Shown piece after piece: positions 1 through 6,542 of a stretch of DNA of 23,469 nt. A program made the translations under genes and the position numbers. The notes below the pieces were generated by a model, which was not told the DNA's origin, did no database searches, and saw nothing but the letters and a program-made list of their open reading frames with translations. Origin of the DNA: DATDFB01 sp036522835 (GTDB lineage Bacteria; Acidobacteriota; Thermoanaerobaculia; Gp7-AA8); the NCBI GenBank assembly GCA_036522835.1, contig DATDFB010000251.1, forward strand, positions 1 through 23,469, read 5' to 3'. Each line of letters starts with the position of its first letter. The stretch's first letter is position 1.

Positions 1-838
1 GCCAAAGCGGCGCAAATAGGCACGCGCGCAACGGGAAGACCTCGGCCGCGCCCGCCCGGCCCCGCAGCGCGAGCGCCAGCGAGCCGACCACGAGCGCGCC
101 CGCGTAGCTGCTGGCCATCGACGCGCCGCCGAAGGCCACGAGCAGCGCCGCGACCGGCAGCAGGGCGAAGAAGAACGCCGTCTTCATCGGCAGCGCGAAG
201 TCGTCGCCGGCCTGGCGGGCGCGCTCGCGCAGCCACGACGCCGGGGTCGGTGGCTCGCAGCGGACGAAGAGCGATTCGGCCGAATGCACCGCCGCGCCGA
301 GGGATTGGAGGCGGCGGACGGCGTCGGCGGCGCTGTCGTCGAGCGCATCGTGCAGGCTGCGGATCGCCGCGCGGCGGAAACCGAACGTGGCGCCGTGGTC
401 CGGCATCGGCTCGATGCCGCGGTGGACGAGGATCCGTCCGGCGTCGATGCCGCCCCACCATGGCATCGGCTCGACGTAGTCCTGCGGCTCGACGACCTCG
501 TGCGAATCGAGCAGGGCGCACATGGCGTCGAGCGTGGCCGCGTCGTGCCGCACGCGCGCGTTCGCCACGATGATCTTGTCGTGCGACGCCAGGTCGTGCG
601 CGGCGCGCACGACGTCGACCGTGCCGTTGAGACTGCGATGCCGTGGCAGCGGCGGAACGTGCCGCCCAACCCAGCGGAAGACGCGGCGGTTGCGGTCGAA
701 ATGCGCCGAGTCGTCGACGATGACGACTTCGCAGCCGGCGATCGCAAGGGTCGAAAGGTAGGCGGCAAAGCCGCGGAGCTCTTGAGGGTCCGTGGCGTCC
801 TCATGGACCACCACGTAGGAGCATCGCTGGTCTCTCAT
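1..838 (-). CDS. Glycosyltransferase family 2-like membrane protein (partial, 3' end missing)
   Basis: This open frame starts at the ATG at 838 and runs to the left edge without a stop, giving 279 visible residues. The N-terminus reads SYVVVHEDATDPQELRGFAAYL, then CEVVIVDDSAHFDRN at about residues 35-49. That resembles a GT-A fold nucleotide-sugar binding strand followed by a DDS motif. HDKIIVANARVRHD and MPWWGGIDAGRILVHRG follow, comparable to the second half of a family 2 glycosyltransferase domain. The C-terminal part from about residue 220 is hydrophobic (FFFALLPVAALLVAFGG, then SYAGALVVGSLALAL), so at least two membrane segments are likely. Acceptor and donor are unknown. No clear ribosome-binding site precedes the ATG. 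It is divergent from glgX, with a palindromic repeat between them. Codon use is like its neighbours. The family call is by motif only. Confidence 0.6.
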   Translation of the reverse strand, partial: MRDQRCSYVVVHEDATDPQELRGFAAYLSTLAIAGCEVVIVDDSAHFDRNRRVFRWVGRHVPPLPRHRSLNGTVDVVRAAHDLASHDKIIVANARVRHDAATLDAMCALLDSHEVVEPQDYVEPMPWWGGIDAGRILVHRGIEPMPDHGATFGFRRAAIRSLHDALDDSAADAVRRLQSLGAAVHSAESLFVRCEPPTPASWLRERARQAGDDFALPMKTAFFFALLPVAALLVAFGGASMASSYAGALVVGSLALALRGRAGAAEVFPLRACLFAPLW

Positions 839-875
839 GACGTTATTTCGAGTTAGCGATTGATGTGCCATCGGA

Positions 876-982
876 AGGGGGGCAGGGCGCAGGGGGCGGG
901 GCGCAGGGGTTATCTTGCCGACGCACGGCCGCGCCGGATGCAAGAACATCATCTGCGCCCTGCCCCCTGCGCTCTGCCCCCT
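876..982. repeat. Heptamer-based inverted repeat element, copy 1
   Basis: The arms at about 876-906 and 953-982 are complementary along about 30 bp with one indel and two mismatches. Each arm consists of degenerate 7-bp tandem units (GCAGGGC, GCAGGGG, GCGGGGC). The central part carries a core (TATCTTGCCGACGCACGG) that recurs in the copy at 3108-3215 in the opposite orientation. The element fills the spacer between the glycosyltransferase-like gene and glgX, and it is open in the glgX frame, which invites an over-long start call. Confidence 0.85.
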
Positions 983-1004
983 CTGCCCTGGCACCGCCAT
1001 TGCC

Positions 1005-3104
1005 GTGTCCGCCGCTGTGAAAATCTGGCCCGGAGCTCCCTACCCCCTTGGCGCCACCTACGACGGCGCCGGCACGAACTTCTCCGTCTTCTCTGAAGCC
1101 GCCGAGCGCGTCGAGCTGTGTCTGTTTGACGATGACGGCGTGCAGAGCTGCGTCGACCTCCCCGAATGGACGGGATTCATCTGGCACGGCTATCTCCCCA
1201 ACGTCAGCCCCGGCCAGCGCTACGGCTTCCGCGTGCACGGCGCGTGGGACCCGGGCGCGGGGCTGCGCTGCAATCCGTCGAAGCTGCTCCTCGACCCGTA
1301 CGGCAAAGCGGTTGTCGGCGACGTGACGTGGAACGAGGCCGTGTTCCCGTACCACTTCAACGACGAGAATTCGAAGAACGAGATCGACAGCGCGCCGTTC
1401 ATGCCGAAGTCAGTCGTCATCAACCCCTACTTCGACTGGAGCAACGACCGTTCGCCGCGCACGCCGTGGCACCAGACCGTCATCTACGAGACGCACGTCA
1501 AAGGCATCTCCATGCGCCACCCGCAGGTGCCGGAGGCGCAGCGCGGCACGTACGCGGGCCTCTCCAGCTCCGCGATCCTCCGCCACCTCAAAACCCTAGG
1601 CGTGACCGCCGTCGAGCTCCTGCCGGTGCACCAGTTCGTCCACGACAAGCACCTCGCCGACGCGGGCTTGCGCAACTACTGGGGCTACAACTCCATCAGC
1701 TACCTCGCCGCGCACAACGAGTACTCGTCGGGCGGACAGCTCGGGCAGCAGGTGCAGGAGTTCAAGCAGATGGTGAAGACGCTGCACGGCGAAGGGATCG
1801 AAGTGATCCTCGACGTCGTCTACAACCACACCGCCGAGGGGAACCACCTCGGGCCGATGCTGTCGATGAAAGGCATCGACAACCTCGCCTACTACCGCGT
1901 CGTCCCCGACAACCCGCGCTTCTACATGGACTACACCGGCACGGGCAACAGCCTGAACATGCGCCACCCGCACGTGCTGCAGCTGATCATGGACTCGCTG
2001 CGCTACTGGGTGATGGAGATGCACGTCGACGGCTTCCGCTTCGACCTCGCGGCCACGCTCGCGCGCGAGCTGCACGACGTCGACCGCCTCTCCGCCTTCT
2101 TCGACATCATCCAGCAGGACCCGGTGATCTCGCAGGTGAAGCTGATCGCCGAGCCGTGGGACGTCGGCGAGGGCGGCTATCAGGTCGGCAATTTTCCGCC
2201 GCTCTGGTCGGAGTGGAACGGGAAGTACCGCGACACGGTGCGCGACTACTGGCGCGGCACGGACCAGACCCTCGGCGAGTTCGCGAATCGATTGACCGGC
2301 AGCTCCGATCTCTACGCGATGACGGGTCGCCGTCCGTACGCGAGCATCAACTTCGTCACCGCGCACGACGGCTTCACGCTGCGCGACCTCGTCTCGTACA
2401 ACGAGAAGCACAACGAGGACGGCGGCACGGACGACAACCGATCGTGGAACTGCGGCGCCGAGGGGCCGACGGAGGATCCGGAGGTCAACGCGCTGCGGGC
2501 GCGGCAGCAGCGGAACTTTCTGACCACGCTGCTCCTCTCGATCGGCGTGCCGATGATCTGCGGCGGCGACGAGATCGGCCGCACGCAGCAGGGGAACAAC
2601 AACGCCTACAACCAGGACAACGAGCTGTCGTGGTACGACTGGGAGCACGTCGACGATGTGATGCTCGCCTTCGCCTCGCGCATCGTCCATTTCCGCCACG
2701 ATCATCCGGCCTTCCAGCGGCGGCGCTGGTTCGCCGGGCGCCCGCTGCGCGGCGCCGACGTCAGCGACATCGGCTGGTTCAAGGCCGACGGCACGGAGAT
2801 GACGGAGGAGGACTGGAACACCGGCTTCGCCCGCACGCTCGGCGTGTTCTTGAATGGCAAGGCCATCCCGACGCTCGATGCGCGCGGCGAGCCGGTCATC
2901 GACGACAGCTTCTACATCCTCTTCAACGGACACTTCGAGGCGATGGCGTTCATGCTGCCGACCTGCCCGTGGGGCGACCGCTGGGTGAAAGTGATCGACA
3001 CCGACAAGCCGGTGCCCGACCTGCGCGAGCATCACCAGCTCCGCGCCGGCGAGGAGGTGCGGCTGGAGGCGCATTCGATGGTGGTGCTGCGGCGGGTGGA
3101 TTAG
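1005..3104 (+). CDS. glgX: Glycogen debranching enzyme GlgX (GH13)
   Basis: This enzyme hydrolyses alpha-1,6 branches of glycogen or phosphorylase-limit dextrin in the cytoplasm. The frame from GTG 1005 gives 699 residues, the usual GlgX size. An N-terminal CBM48 domain opens with WPGAPYPLGATYDGAGTNF. All four GH13 signature regions are present: DVVYNHT (270-276), DGFRFD with nucleophile Asp347, AEPWD with acid/base Glu383, and TAHDG with His454-Asp455. The C-terminal beta domain is intact and ends MVVLRR. The frame stays open upstream to 915, but those residues come from a palindromic repeat and do not resemble the family. GTG 1005 or GTG 1017 is therefore the likely start. No strong ribosome-binding site is visible. 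No other glycogen genes are in the window. Confidence 0.93.
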   Translation: MSAAVKIWPGAPYPLGATYDGAGTNFSVFSEAAERVELCLFDDDGVQSCVDLPEWTGFIWHGYLPNVSPGQRYGFRVHGAWDPGAGLRCNPSKLLLDPYGKAVVGDVTWNEAVFPYHFNDENSKNEIDSAPFMPKSVVINPYFDWSNDRSPRTPWHQTVIYETHVKGISMRHPQVPEAQRGTYAGLSSSAILRHLKTLGVTAVELLPVHQFVHDKHLADAGLRNYWGYNSISYLAAHNEYSSGGQLGQQVQEFKQMVKTLHGEGIEVILDVVYNHTAEGNHLGPMLSMKGIDNLAYYRVVPDNPRFYMDYTGTGNSLNMRHPHVLQLIMDSLRYWVMEMHVDGFRFDLAATLARELHDVDRLSAFFDIIQQDPVISQVKLIAEPWDVGEGGYQVGNFPPLWSEWNGKYRDTVRDYWRGTDQTLGEFANRLTGSSDLYAMTGRRPYASINFVTAHDGFTLRDLVSYNEKHNEDGGTDDNRSWNCGAEGPTEDPEVNALRARQQRNFLTTLLLSIGVPMICGGDEIGRTQQGNNNAYNQDNELSWYDWEHVDDVMLAFASRIVHFRHDHPAFQRRRWFAGRPLRGADVSDIGWFKADGTEMTEEDWNTGFARTLGVFLNGKAIPTLDARGEPVIDDSFYILFNGHFEAMAFMLPTCPWGDRWVKVIDTDKPVPDLREHHQLRAGEEVRLEAHSMVVLRRVD

Positions 3105-3107
3105 CGT

Positions 3108-3215
3108 CAGGGCGCAGAGCGCAAGGGGCGGGGCACAGATGGTGACCCTGCAACCGGCACGGCGGTGCGTCGGTAAGACAACCACCTGCGCCCCGCCCCC
3201 TGCCCCCTGCGCCCT
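3108..3215. repeat. Heptamer-based inverted repeat element, copy 2 (inverted orientation)
   Basis: The arms at 3108-3138 and 3186-3215 are near-complementary and built from 7-bp units such as CAGGGCG, CAGAGCG and CGGGGCA. Read on the minus strand, its loop (GTCTTACCGACGCACCGCC) aligns with the loop of the copy at 876-982, showing the two are the same element in opposite orientations. It begins three bases after the glgX stop and occupies most of the glgX-rhodanese spacer. It could form a strong RNA hairpin, but no T-tract follows, so a classical terminator is not supported. Confidence 0.85.
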
Positions 3216-3260
3216 TCTCTTGATAGCATCCTCCGCGACGCTGATGCGTCTCACGAAGCG

Positions 3261-3986
3261 ATGAACGTACGACGATTTCTCCTCGAAGCCGCGGCGCTGA
3301 TCGCCGCGGCAGTGATCTGCGCGCTGGTGTCGAACGCGCTGGCCGGGCGCGAGCGGAAGATGGCGCTGGTCGGTGTCTACCCGAACGCGCAGAAGGTGCC
3401 GGCGCAGGCGACGGAGACGACCGCGGTGACGGCGACCGTCGTGACGCCGCCGGTGACGACGTCGTCCGCCGCGCAGACGACCACGATCGTCCTGCCGGCG
3501 ACCGTAACCACCGCGACCGCGGCACCGCCGAAAACGGCGACAACAACCACCGCCGCACCTCCGCCCGCGCCTGTCCCGGCGGCGAAAAAGACCGCCGACC
3601 TCTCCCGCTTCGCCATTCATCCCGACAAGCAGTACGTCGAGATCCACTACGACGACGTGAAGTCCCTGCACGACGCCGGCGTTCTCTTCCTCGACGCCCG
3701 CCGCACCTCGGTTTACGAGCAGGGCCACATCGCCGGCGCGCGGCCGTTCTCCGTGTGGGAATCGGACATCGACGACAAGGTGCGCAAGCTCTACGACGAG
3801 CGCCCGGACGAAAAGCAGCAGGCCCAGCCGATCGTCGTCTACTGCTCCGGCGGCGACTGCGAGGACTCGCACATGCTCGCCCAGAAGCTGTGGGGCATTC
3901 AGTTCAACAACGTCTACGTCTACAAAGACGGCTATCCCGACTGGGTCGCGCACAAGGGCGACACGCGCGCGGGATCGAATCCATGA
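3261..3986 (+). CDS. Membrane-anchored rhodanese-like domain protein
   Basis: The 241-residue product has an N-terminal membrane anchor (residues about 6-28). A low-complexity Thr/Ala/Pro/Val linker (about 48-110) follows, then a rhodanese domain (about 120-235). DVKSLHDAGVLFLDARRTSVYEQGHIAGA is the typical N-terminal half of the fold. The active-site loop is C195-SGGDCEDS, with the catalytic cysteine present and a second cysteine at 200. Rhodaneses carry sulfane sulfur on the cysteine. The linker would hold the domain away from the membrane, probably outside the cytoplasm. The stop overlaps the ATG of the next gene (ATGA), so the pair is translationally coupled. Substrate and partner are unknown. 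Confidence 0.85.
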   Translation: MNVRRFLLEAAALIAAAVICALVSNALAGRERKMALVGVYPNAQKVPAQATETTAVTATVVTPPVTTSSAAQTTTIVLPATVTTATAAPPKTATTTTAAPPPAPVPAAKKTADLSRFAIHPDKQYVEIHYDDVKSLHDAGVLFLDARRTSVYEQGHIAGARPFSVWESDIDDKVRKLYDERPDEKQQAQPIVVYCSGGDCEDSHMLAQKLWGIQFNNVYVYKDGYPDWVAHKGDTRAGSNP

Positions 3987-4432
3987 AGCGTTGGCTGCAA
4001 AGCCCCTGGCTCACGATCCGCGTGCAGCTCGCCCTAGGCGTGTTCTTCGTCGCCGCGGCGCTGCCGAAGATCGTCGACCCGCCGTCGTTCGCGCACATGG
4101 TCTACAACTACCGGATCGTGCCCGGCGGCATGATCAACCTGATGGCGCTGATCATGCCGTGGATCGAGCTCCTCTGCGGCCTGGCCCTCATCCTAGGCAT
4201 CTGGACGGCGGCGGCGCGGTCGATCATCGCGGCGATGCTCCTGACGTTCATCGCCGCGATCTCGATCAACCTGGCCAGGGGCAACGCCATCGACTGCGGC
4301 TGCTTCGACCCCAACCCGCGGCCGAAGTCGCGCGCCGAGCGGCTCGACGACATGCGCTTCGTGATCTACCGCGATCTGGGGATGCTGCTGATGGCCGGGC
4401 AGCTATGGTACGCGGCGCGGCGCGACGACTGA
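3983..4432 (+). CDS. MauE/DoxX-like integral membrane protein
   Basis: The ATG at 3983 overlaps the stop of the rhodanese gene, giving 149 residues. Four hydrophobic segments are visible (about 12-30, 50-71, 80-97 and 128-144). FFVAAALPKIVDPPSFAHMVYNYRI matches the start of MauE/DoxX-type proteins. The loop NAIDCGCFDP (C105, C107) is the CGC signature seen in MauE-like members linked to disulfide or thiol chemistry. Coupling to a rhodanese suggests a joint role in periplasmic sulfur or thiol redox, which is inference from context. The gene converges with the DUF3617 gene, with a single base between the stop codons. Confidence 0.8.
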   Translation: MKRWLQSPWLTIRVQLALGVFFVAAALPKIVDPPSFAHMVYNYRIVPGGMINLMALIMPWIELLCGLALILGIWTAAARSIIAAMLLTFIAAISINLARGNAIDCGCFDPNPRPKSRAERLDDMRFVIYRDLGMLLMAGQLWYAARRDD

Positions 4433-4433
4433 G

Positions 4434-4850
4434 CTACTTGTCGCACGCGCCGAGGTACTTGCCGCTGTACTTCCCGTTCATCTCGCCGCCGTTCGGCATC
4501 GTCATGTGCATCGTGCCGTCGAACGAGTCGTTCGTGTAGGTGACCTTTCCTTCGCCGGTCATCTTCGACTTCTCGCACGTCACCTTCCACGTCACGACGT
4601 TGCCGTCGATCTTGAAGTCGGTGCGCTTGCAGTCGGCGTTCTTGCGCTGGTCCTGCGGCGCCGCCCACTCGGGGTTCTCGGCCTGTTCCTTGGTCACGCA
4701 ATACGTATGCGTCGAGGGCGGCATCTTCATCGGCATGCCGGACATTTCCATGTGCATGGTCATTTCCCATTTGCCAGGCCTCACCGGACTGGCGGCGTAG
4801 GCCATTCCGGACACGAGACACACTGCGAGAGCGAAGGTGAGTTTTTTCAT
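4434..4850 (-). CDS. DUF3617 domain secreted protein, Met-rich
   Basis: The 138-residue product has a signal peptide (MKKLTFALAVCLVSGMAYAA). The mature part matches the DUF3617 pattern: PGKWEMTM near the start, a CVTKEQAE segment, cysteines at about 51, 74 and 91, and a C-terminal NGKYSGKYLGACDK. The family is periplasmic and of unknown function. Residues 30-43 contain seven methionines plus a histidine, and a second Met/His patch (MHMTM) lies further on. This could bind soft metals such as copper, but that is speculation. A TATACT box sits 7 nt upstream of the ATG, so the transcript may start at or near the start codon. The gene lies 14 bp downstream of the metalloprotease and could also be read from that operon. 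Confidence 0.85.
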   Translation of the reverse strand: MKKLTFALAVCLVSGMAYAASPVRPGKWEMTMHMEMSGMPMKMPPSTHTYCVTKEQAENPEWAAPQDQRKNADCKRTDFKIDGNVVTWKVTCEKSKMTGEGKVTYTNDSFDGTMHMTMPNGGEMNGKYSGKYLGACDK

Positions 4851-4863
4851 GCCGTCGAGTATA
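4851..4863 (-). promoter_or_regulatory. Candidate -10 box for the DUF3617 gene
   Basis: TATACT on the minus strand (4863-4858) is followed by 7 nt and then the ATG at 4850. If used, transcription would start at about the A of the ATG, giving a leaderless message. No -35 consensus is visible, and the -35 position would lie inside the 3' end of the metalloprotease gene. Confidence 0.4.
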
Positions 4864-4864
4864 A

Positions 4865-6121
4865 CTATTTTCGCGCGGCGCGCACCCGCGGCCGTCCCGC
4901 CACGCGCAGCGCGCCGGTCAGCGCGGCCGACTCGTTGCCGCTCTTGACCAGCACCACGGCCGATCCCGGCGCGACGTCGGAATCGATGCTGTACGTCGCG
5001 CTGACGTAGTTGCTCGCGTATGCAAAGTCCGACAGGCGGTGGAACGAGGGGCTCGGAATCTCGAACGTGGTCATGCCGCTGGTGAAGCCGTCGCCGCCGA
5101 CCGCGAGCGAGATCGTCTGCCCCGGCCGGACGATCACCGGCGCCGCGGCCAGGCTGACGTCGCCGCTGCCCGGCGTCGACGCGCCGATCCAGCGCGGGTT
5201 GAGCTGCACGACGCCGCTGGCGTTCACGACGAGATTGCCGTACACCTTCCCGCTCTCCACGCGCAGCGCGCCGCCGTCGGCGAACTGCGTCGGGAACGAC
5301 GTCACCTTCGCGTTGCGCCAGATGCCGGAGAGGTTCTGCACGTCCACCGGTCCGTCCAGCGGCTCGGCGTACAACCGGTATGTCCCGGCGGGCACGCCAT
5401 CGATGGTGAAGCTCCCCTGCTGATCGGTGAGCGCCGTCGCCACCGGCTCGCCCCTCTCGTTGAGCGCGACCACCTGCGCGGCGAAGATACCGCCGCCGTC
5501 GCCGACGACGCGCCCCTGCAGCGTGGCGTCGCCGCGGCTGCCCTGCGGATAGATCTCCGCGATGGCGATGGCCTCGTCGCTGTCGAGCGACGGCACGGCG
5601 ACCTTGCCGACGTACGGGTACATCACCGAGGAGAGGACGCCGGAGTGATCGAGGCCGAGCAGGTGCCCGACTTCGTGCGCGACGAGCTGCTGCAGGTCGC
5701 ACGATCCGGAAAGCGTCCCGCCATCGATCTGAATGTCCGCCTCCGCGATATGCCCGCTGTCGTCGTACCAGTTCGTCGTCACGGCCAGGAAGTGCTGGTC
5801 GCGGAAGAGATCGTCCGCGAGGGTGATGCTGTTCTGGCCGTCCTTGCCGGGCTTCAGTCCGTCGATCACGGTGGTGGGCGCGAAGCTGAGACTCGCGTCA
5901 CCGACCGAGGTCCACTCCGCGAGCGCGCGCGCGACCACGCTCTGCGCCTCCGGCTTCGCCGAGACGATGCGCCGGTCGATCTCGACCCGCAGCGGAAACG
6001 CGCCGTTCTGCCACGACACCGGCACCGGCACGCCGTTGAGCTGATACGTCAGCCGCGCGGCGGGGTACGCCGGCAACGCGAGGAGAAGGAGAGTTCCGGG
6101 AAGGATTTTGTTGAGCCGCAC
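4865..6121 (-). CDS. Secreted matrixin-type zinc metalloprotease with Ig-like C-terminal domains
   Basis: From GTG 6121 the product has 418 residues with a signal peptide (ILPGTLLLLALPAYPA). The protease domain spans about 25-200. It carries the zinc site HEVGHLLGLDH (H149, E150, H153, H159) and a Met-turn SSVMYP (Met167), the metzincin/matrixin pattern. A carboxypeptidase-regulatory-like domain follows (LQGRVVGDGGG to GTYRLYAEPL, about 200-260). The last section has an IPT/TIG-like beta segment (VIVRPGQTISLAVGGDGF). It is probably exported and degrades extracellular protein or peptide; the substrate is unknown. No inhibitory propeptide with a cysteine switch is seen. It starts 20 bp after the ridA stop and is likely co-transcribed. 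The GTG start is the only reasonable one just before the signal peptide but lacks a good ribosome-binding site. Confidence 0.82.
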   Translation of the reverse strand: MRLNKILPGTLLLLALPAYPAARLTYQLNGVPVPVSWQNGAFPLRVEIDRRIVSAKPEAQSVVARALAEWTSVGDASLSFAPTTVIDGLKPGKDGQNSITLADDLFRDQHFLAVTTNWYDDSGHIAEADIQIDGGTLSGSCDLQQLVAHEVGHLLGLDHSGVLSSVMYPYVGKVAVPSLDSDEAIAIAEIYPQGSRGDATLQGRVVGDGGGIFAAQVVALNERGEPVATALTDQQGSFTIDGVPAGTYRLYAEPLDGPVDVQNLSGIWRNAKVTSFPTQFADGGALRVESGKVYGNLVVNASGVVQLNPRWIGASTPGSGDVSLAAAPVIVRPGQTISLAVGGDGFTSGMTTFEIPSPSFHRLSDFAYASNYVSATYSIDSDVAPGSAVVLVKSGNESAALTGALRVAGRPRVRAARK

Positions 6122-6141
6122 GCCTCGACAGAGTGCAACCG

Positions 6142-6516
6142 TCAGACCACCGCAATCAAGTCGATTTCCACGGCCGCCTCCCTCGGCAGCGAGGCCACGC
6201 CCACGGTCGAGCGCGCCGGCTTGTGCTCGCCGAAGTACTCGGCATAGATGCCGTTGAGCGTCTGGAAATTGCCGAGGTCGGTGAGGTAGACGGTCGCGCG
6301 CGTGACGTGCGCGAATGTCGCCCCGGCCGCGGCGAGCACGGCTTTGAGGTTCTCGAACACGCGCCGCACCTGCGACGGGAAGTCGCCCTGCACCAGCTCG
6401 CCCGTGGCCGGATCGAGCGGAATCTGTCCGGAGAGGAAGAGGAGATTCCCCGTGCGCACGGCCTGCGAGTACGGTCCGATCGCTTTCGGCGCATCGTTCG
6501 TGGCGATGTAGTCCAT
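6142..6516 (-). CDS. ridA: RidA family enamine/imine deaminase
   Basis: RidA hydrolyses reactive enamine/imine intermediates released by PLP enzymes such as threonine dehydratase, protecting cytoplasmic enzymes. The 124-residue product has the family pattern: AIGPYSQAV near the start, FLSGQIPLDPATGELV, then VTRATVYLTDLGNF with the substrate carboxylate-binding arginine, and a final REAAVEIDLIAV with the conserved glutamate. ATG 6516 is preferred over ATG 6522 because a TATACT box lies exactly 7 nt upstream of it and DYIATNDAPKA is the usual N-terminus. It heads a ridA-protease-DUF3617 cluster and is divergent from the TPR gene. Confidence 0.93.
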   Translation of the reverse strand: MDYIATNDAPKAIGPYSQAVRTGNLLFLSGQIPLDPATGELVQGDFPSQVRRVFENLKAVLAAAGATFAHVTRATVYLTDLGNFQTLNGIYAEYFGEHKPARSTVGVASLPREAAVEIDLIAVV

Positions 6517-6522
6517 AGCCAT

Positions 6523-6542
6523 CAGTATAATCGGCCACCCGC
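6523..6542. promoter_or_regulatory. Shared divergent promoter of ridA and the TPR gene
   Basis: Only 20 bp separate the alternative ridA ATG (6522) from the TPR gene ATG (6543). The spacer holds TATAAT on the plus strand (6526-6531), 11 nt before the TPR ATG. The overlapping minus-strand TATACT (6529-6524) lies 7 nt before the preferred ridA ATG. Both messages would have almost no leader, and polymerase could not occupy both boxes at once. Confidence 0.5.

Noticed and set aside
915..1004. GlgX start at ATG 915
   Set aside because: These 30 codons come from the palindromic repeat element and precede the CBM48 domain with no similarity to GlgX.
3108..3215. Intrinsic terminator after glgX
   Set aside because: The hairpin is strong but lacks a T-tract, and the same element appears within an operon and upstream of genes, so it is annotated as a repeat.
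1596..3953. Long minus-strand open frame of 785 codons opposite glgX and the rhodanese gene
   Set aside because: It is an antisense shadow in very GC-rich DNA. The plus strand encodes conserved GH13 and rhodanese motifs, and the antisense product is Arg/Val/Asp-rich with no recognisable domain.
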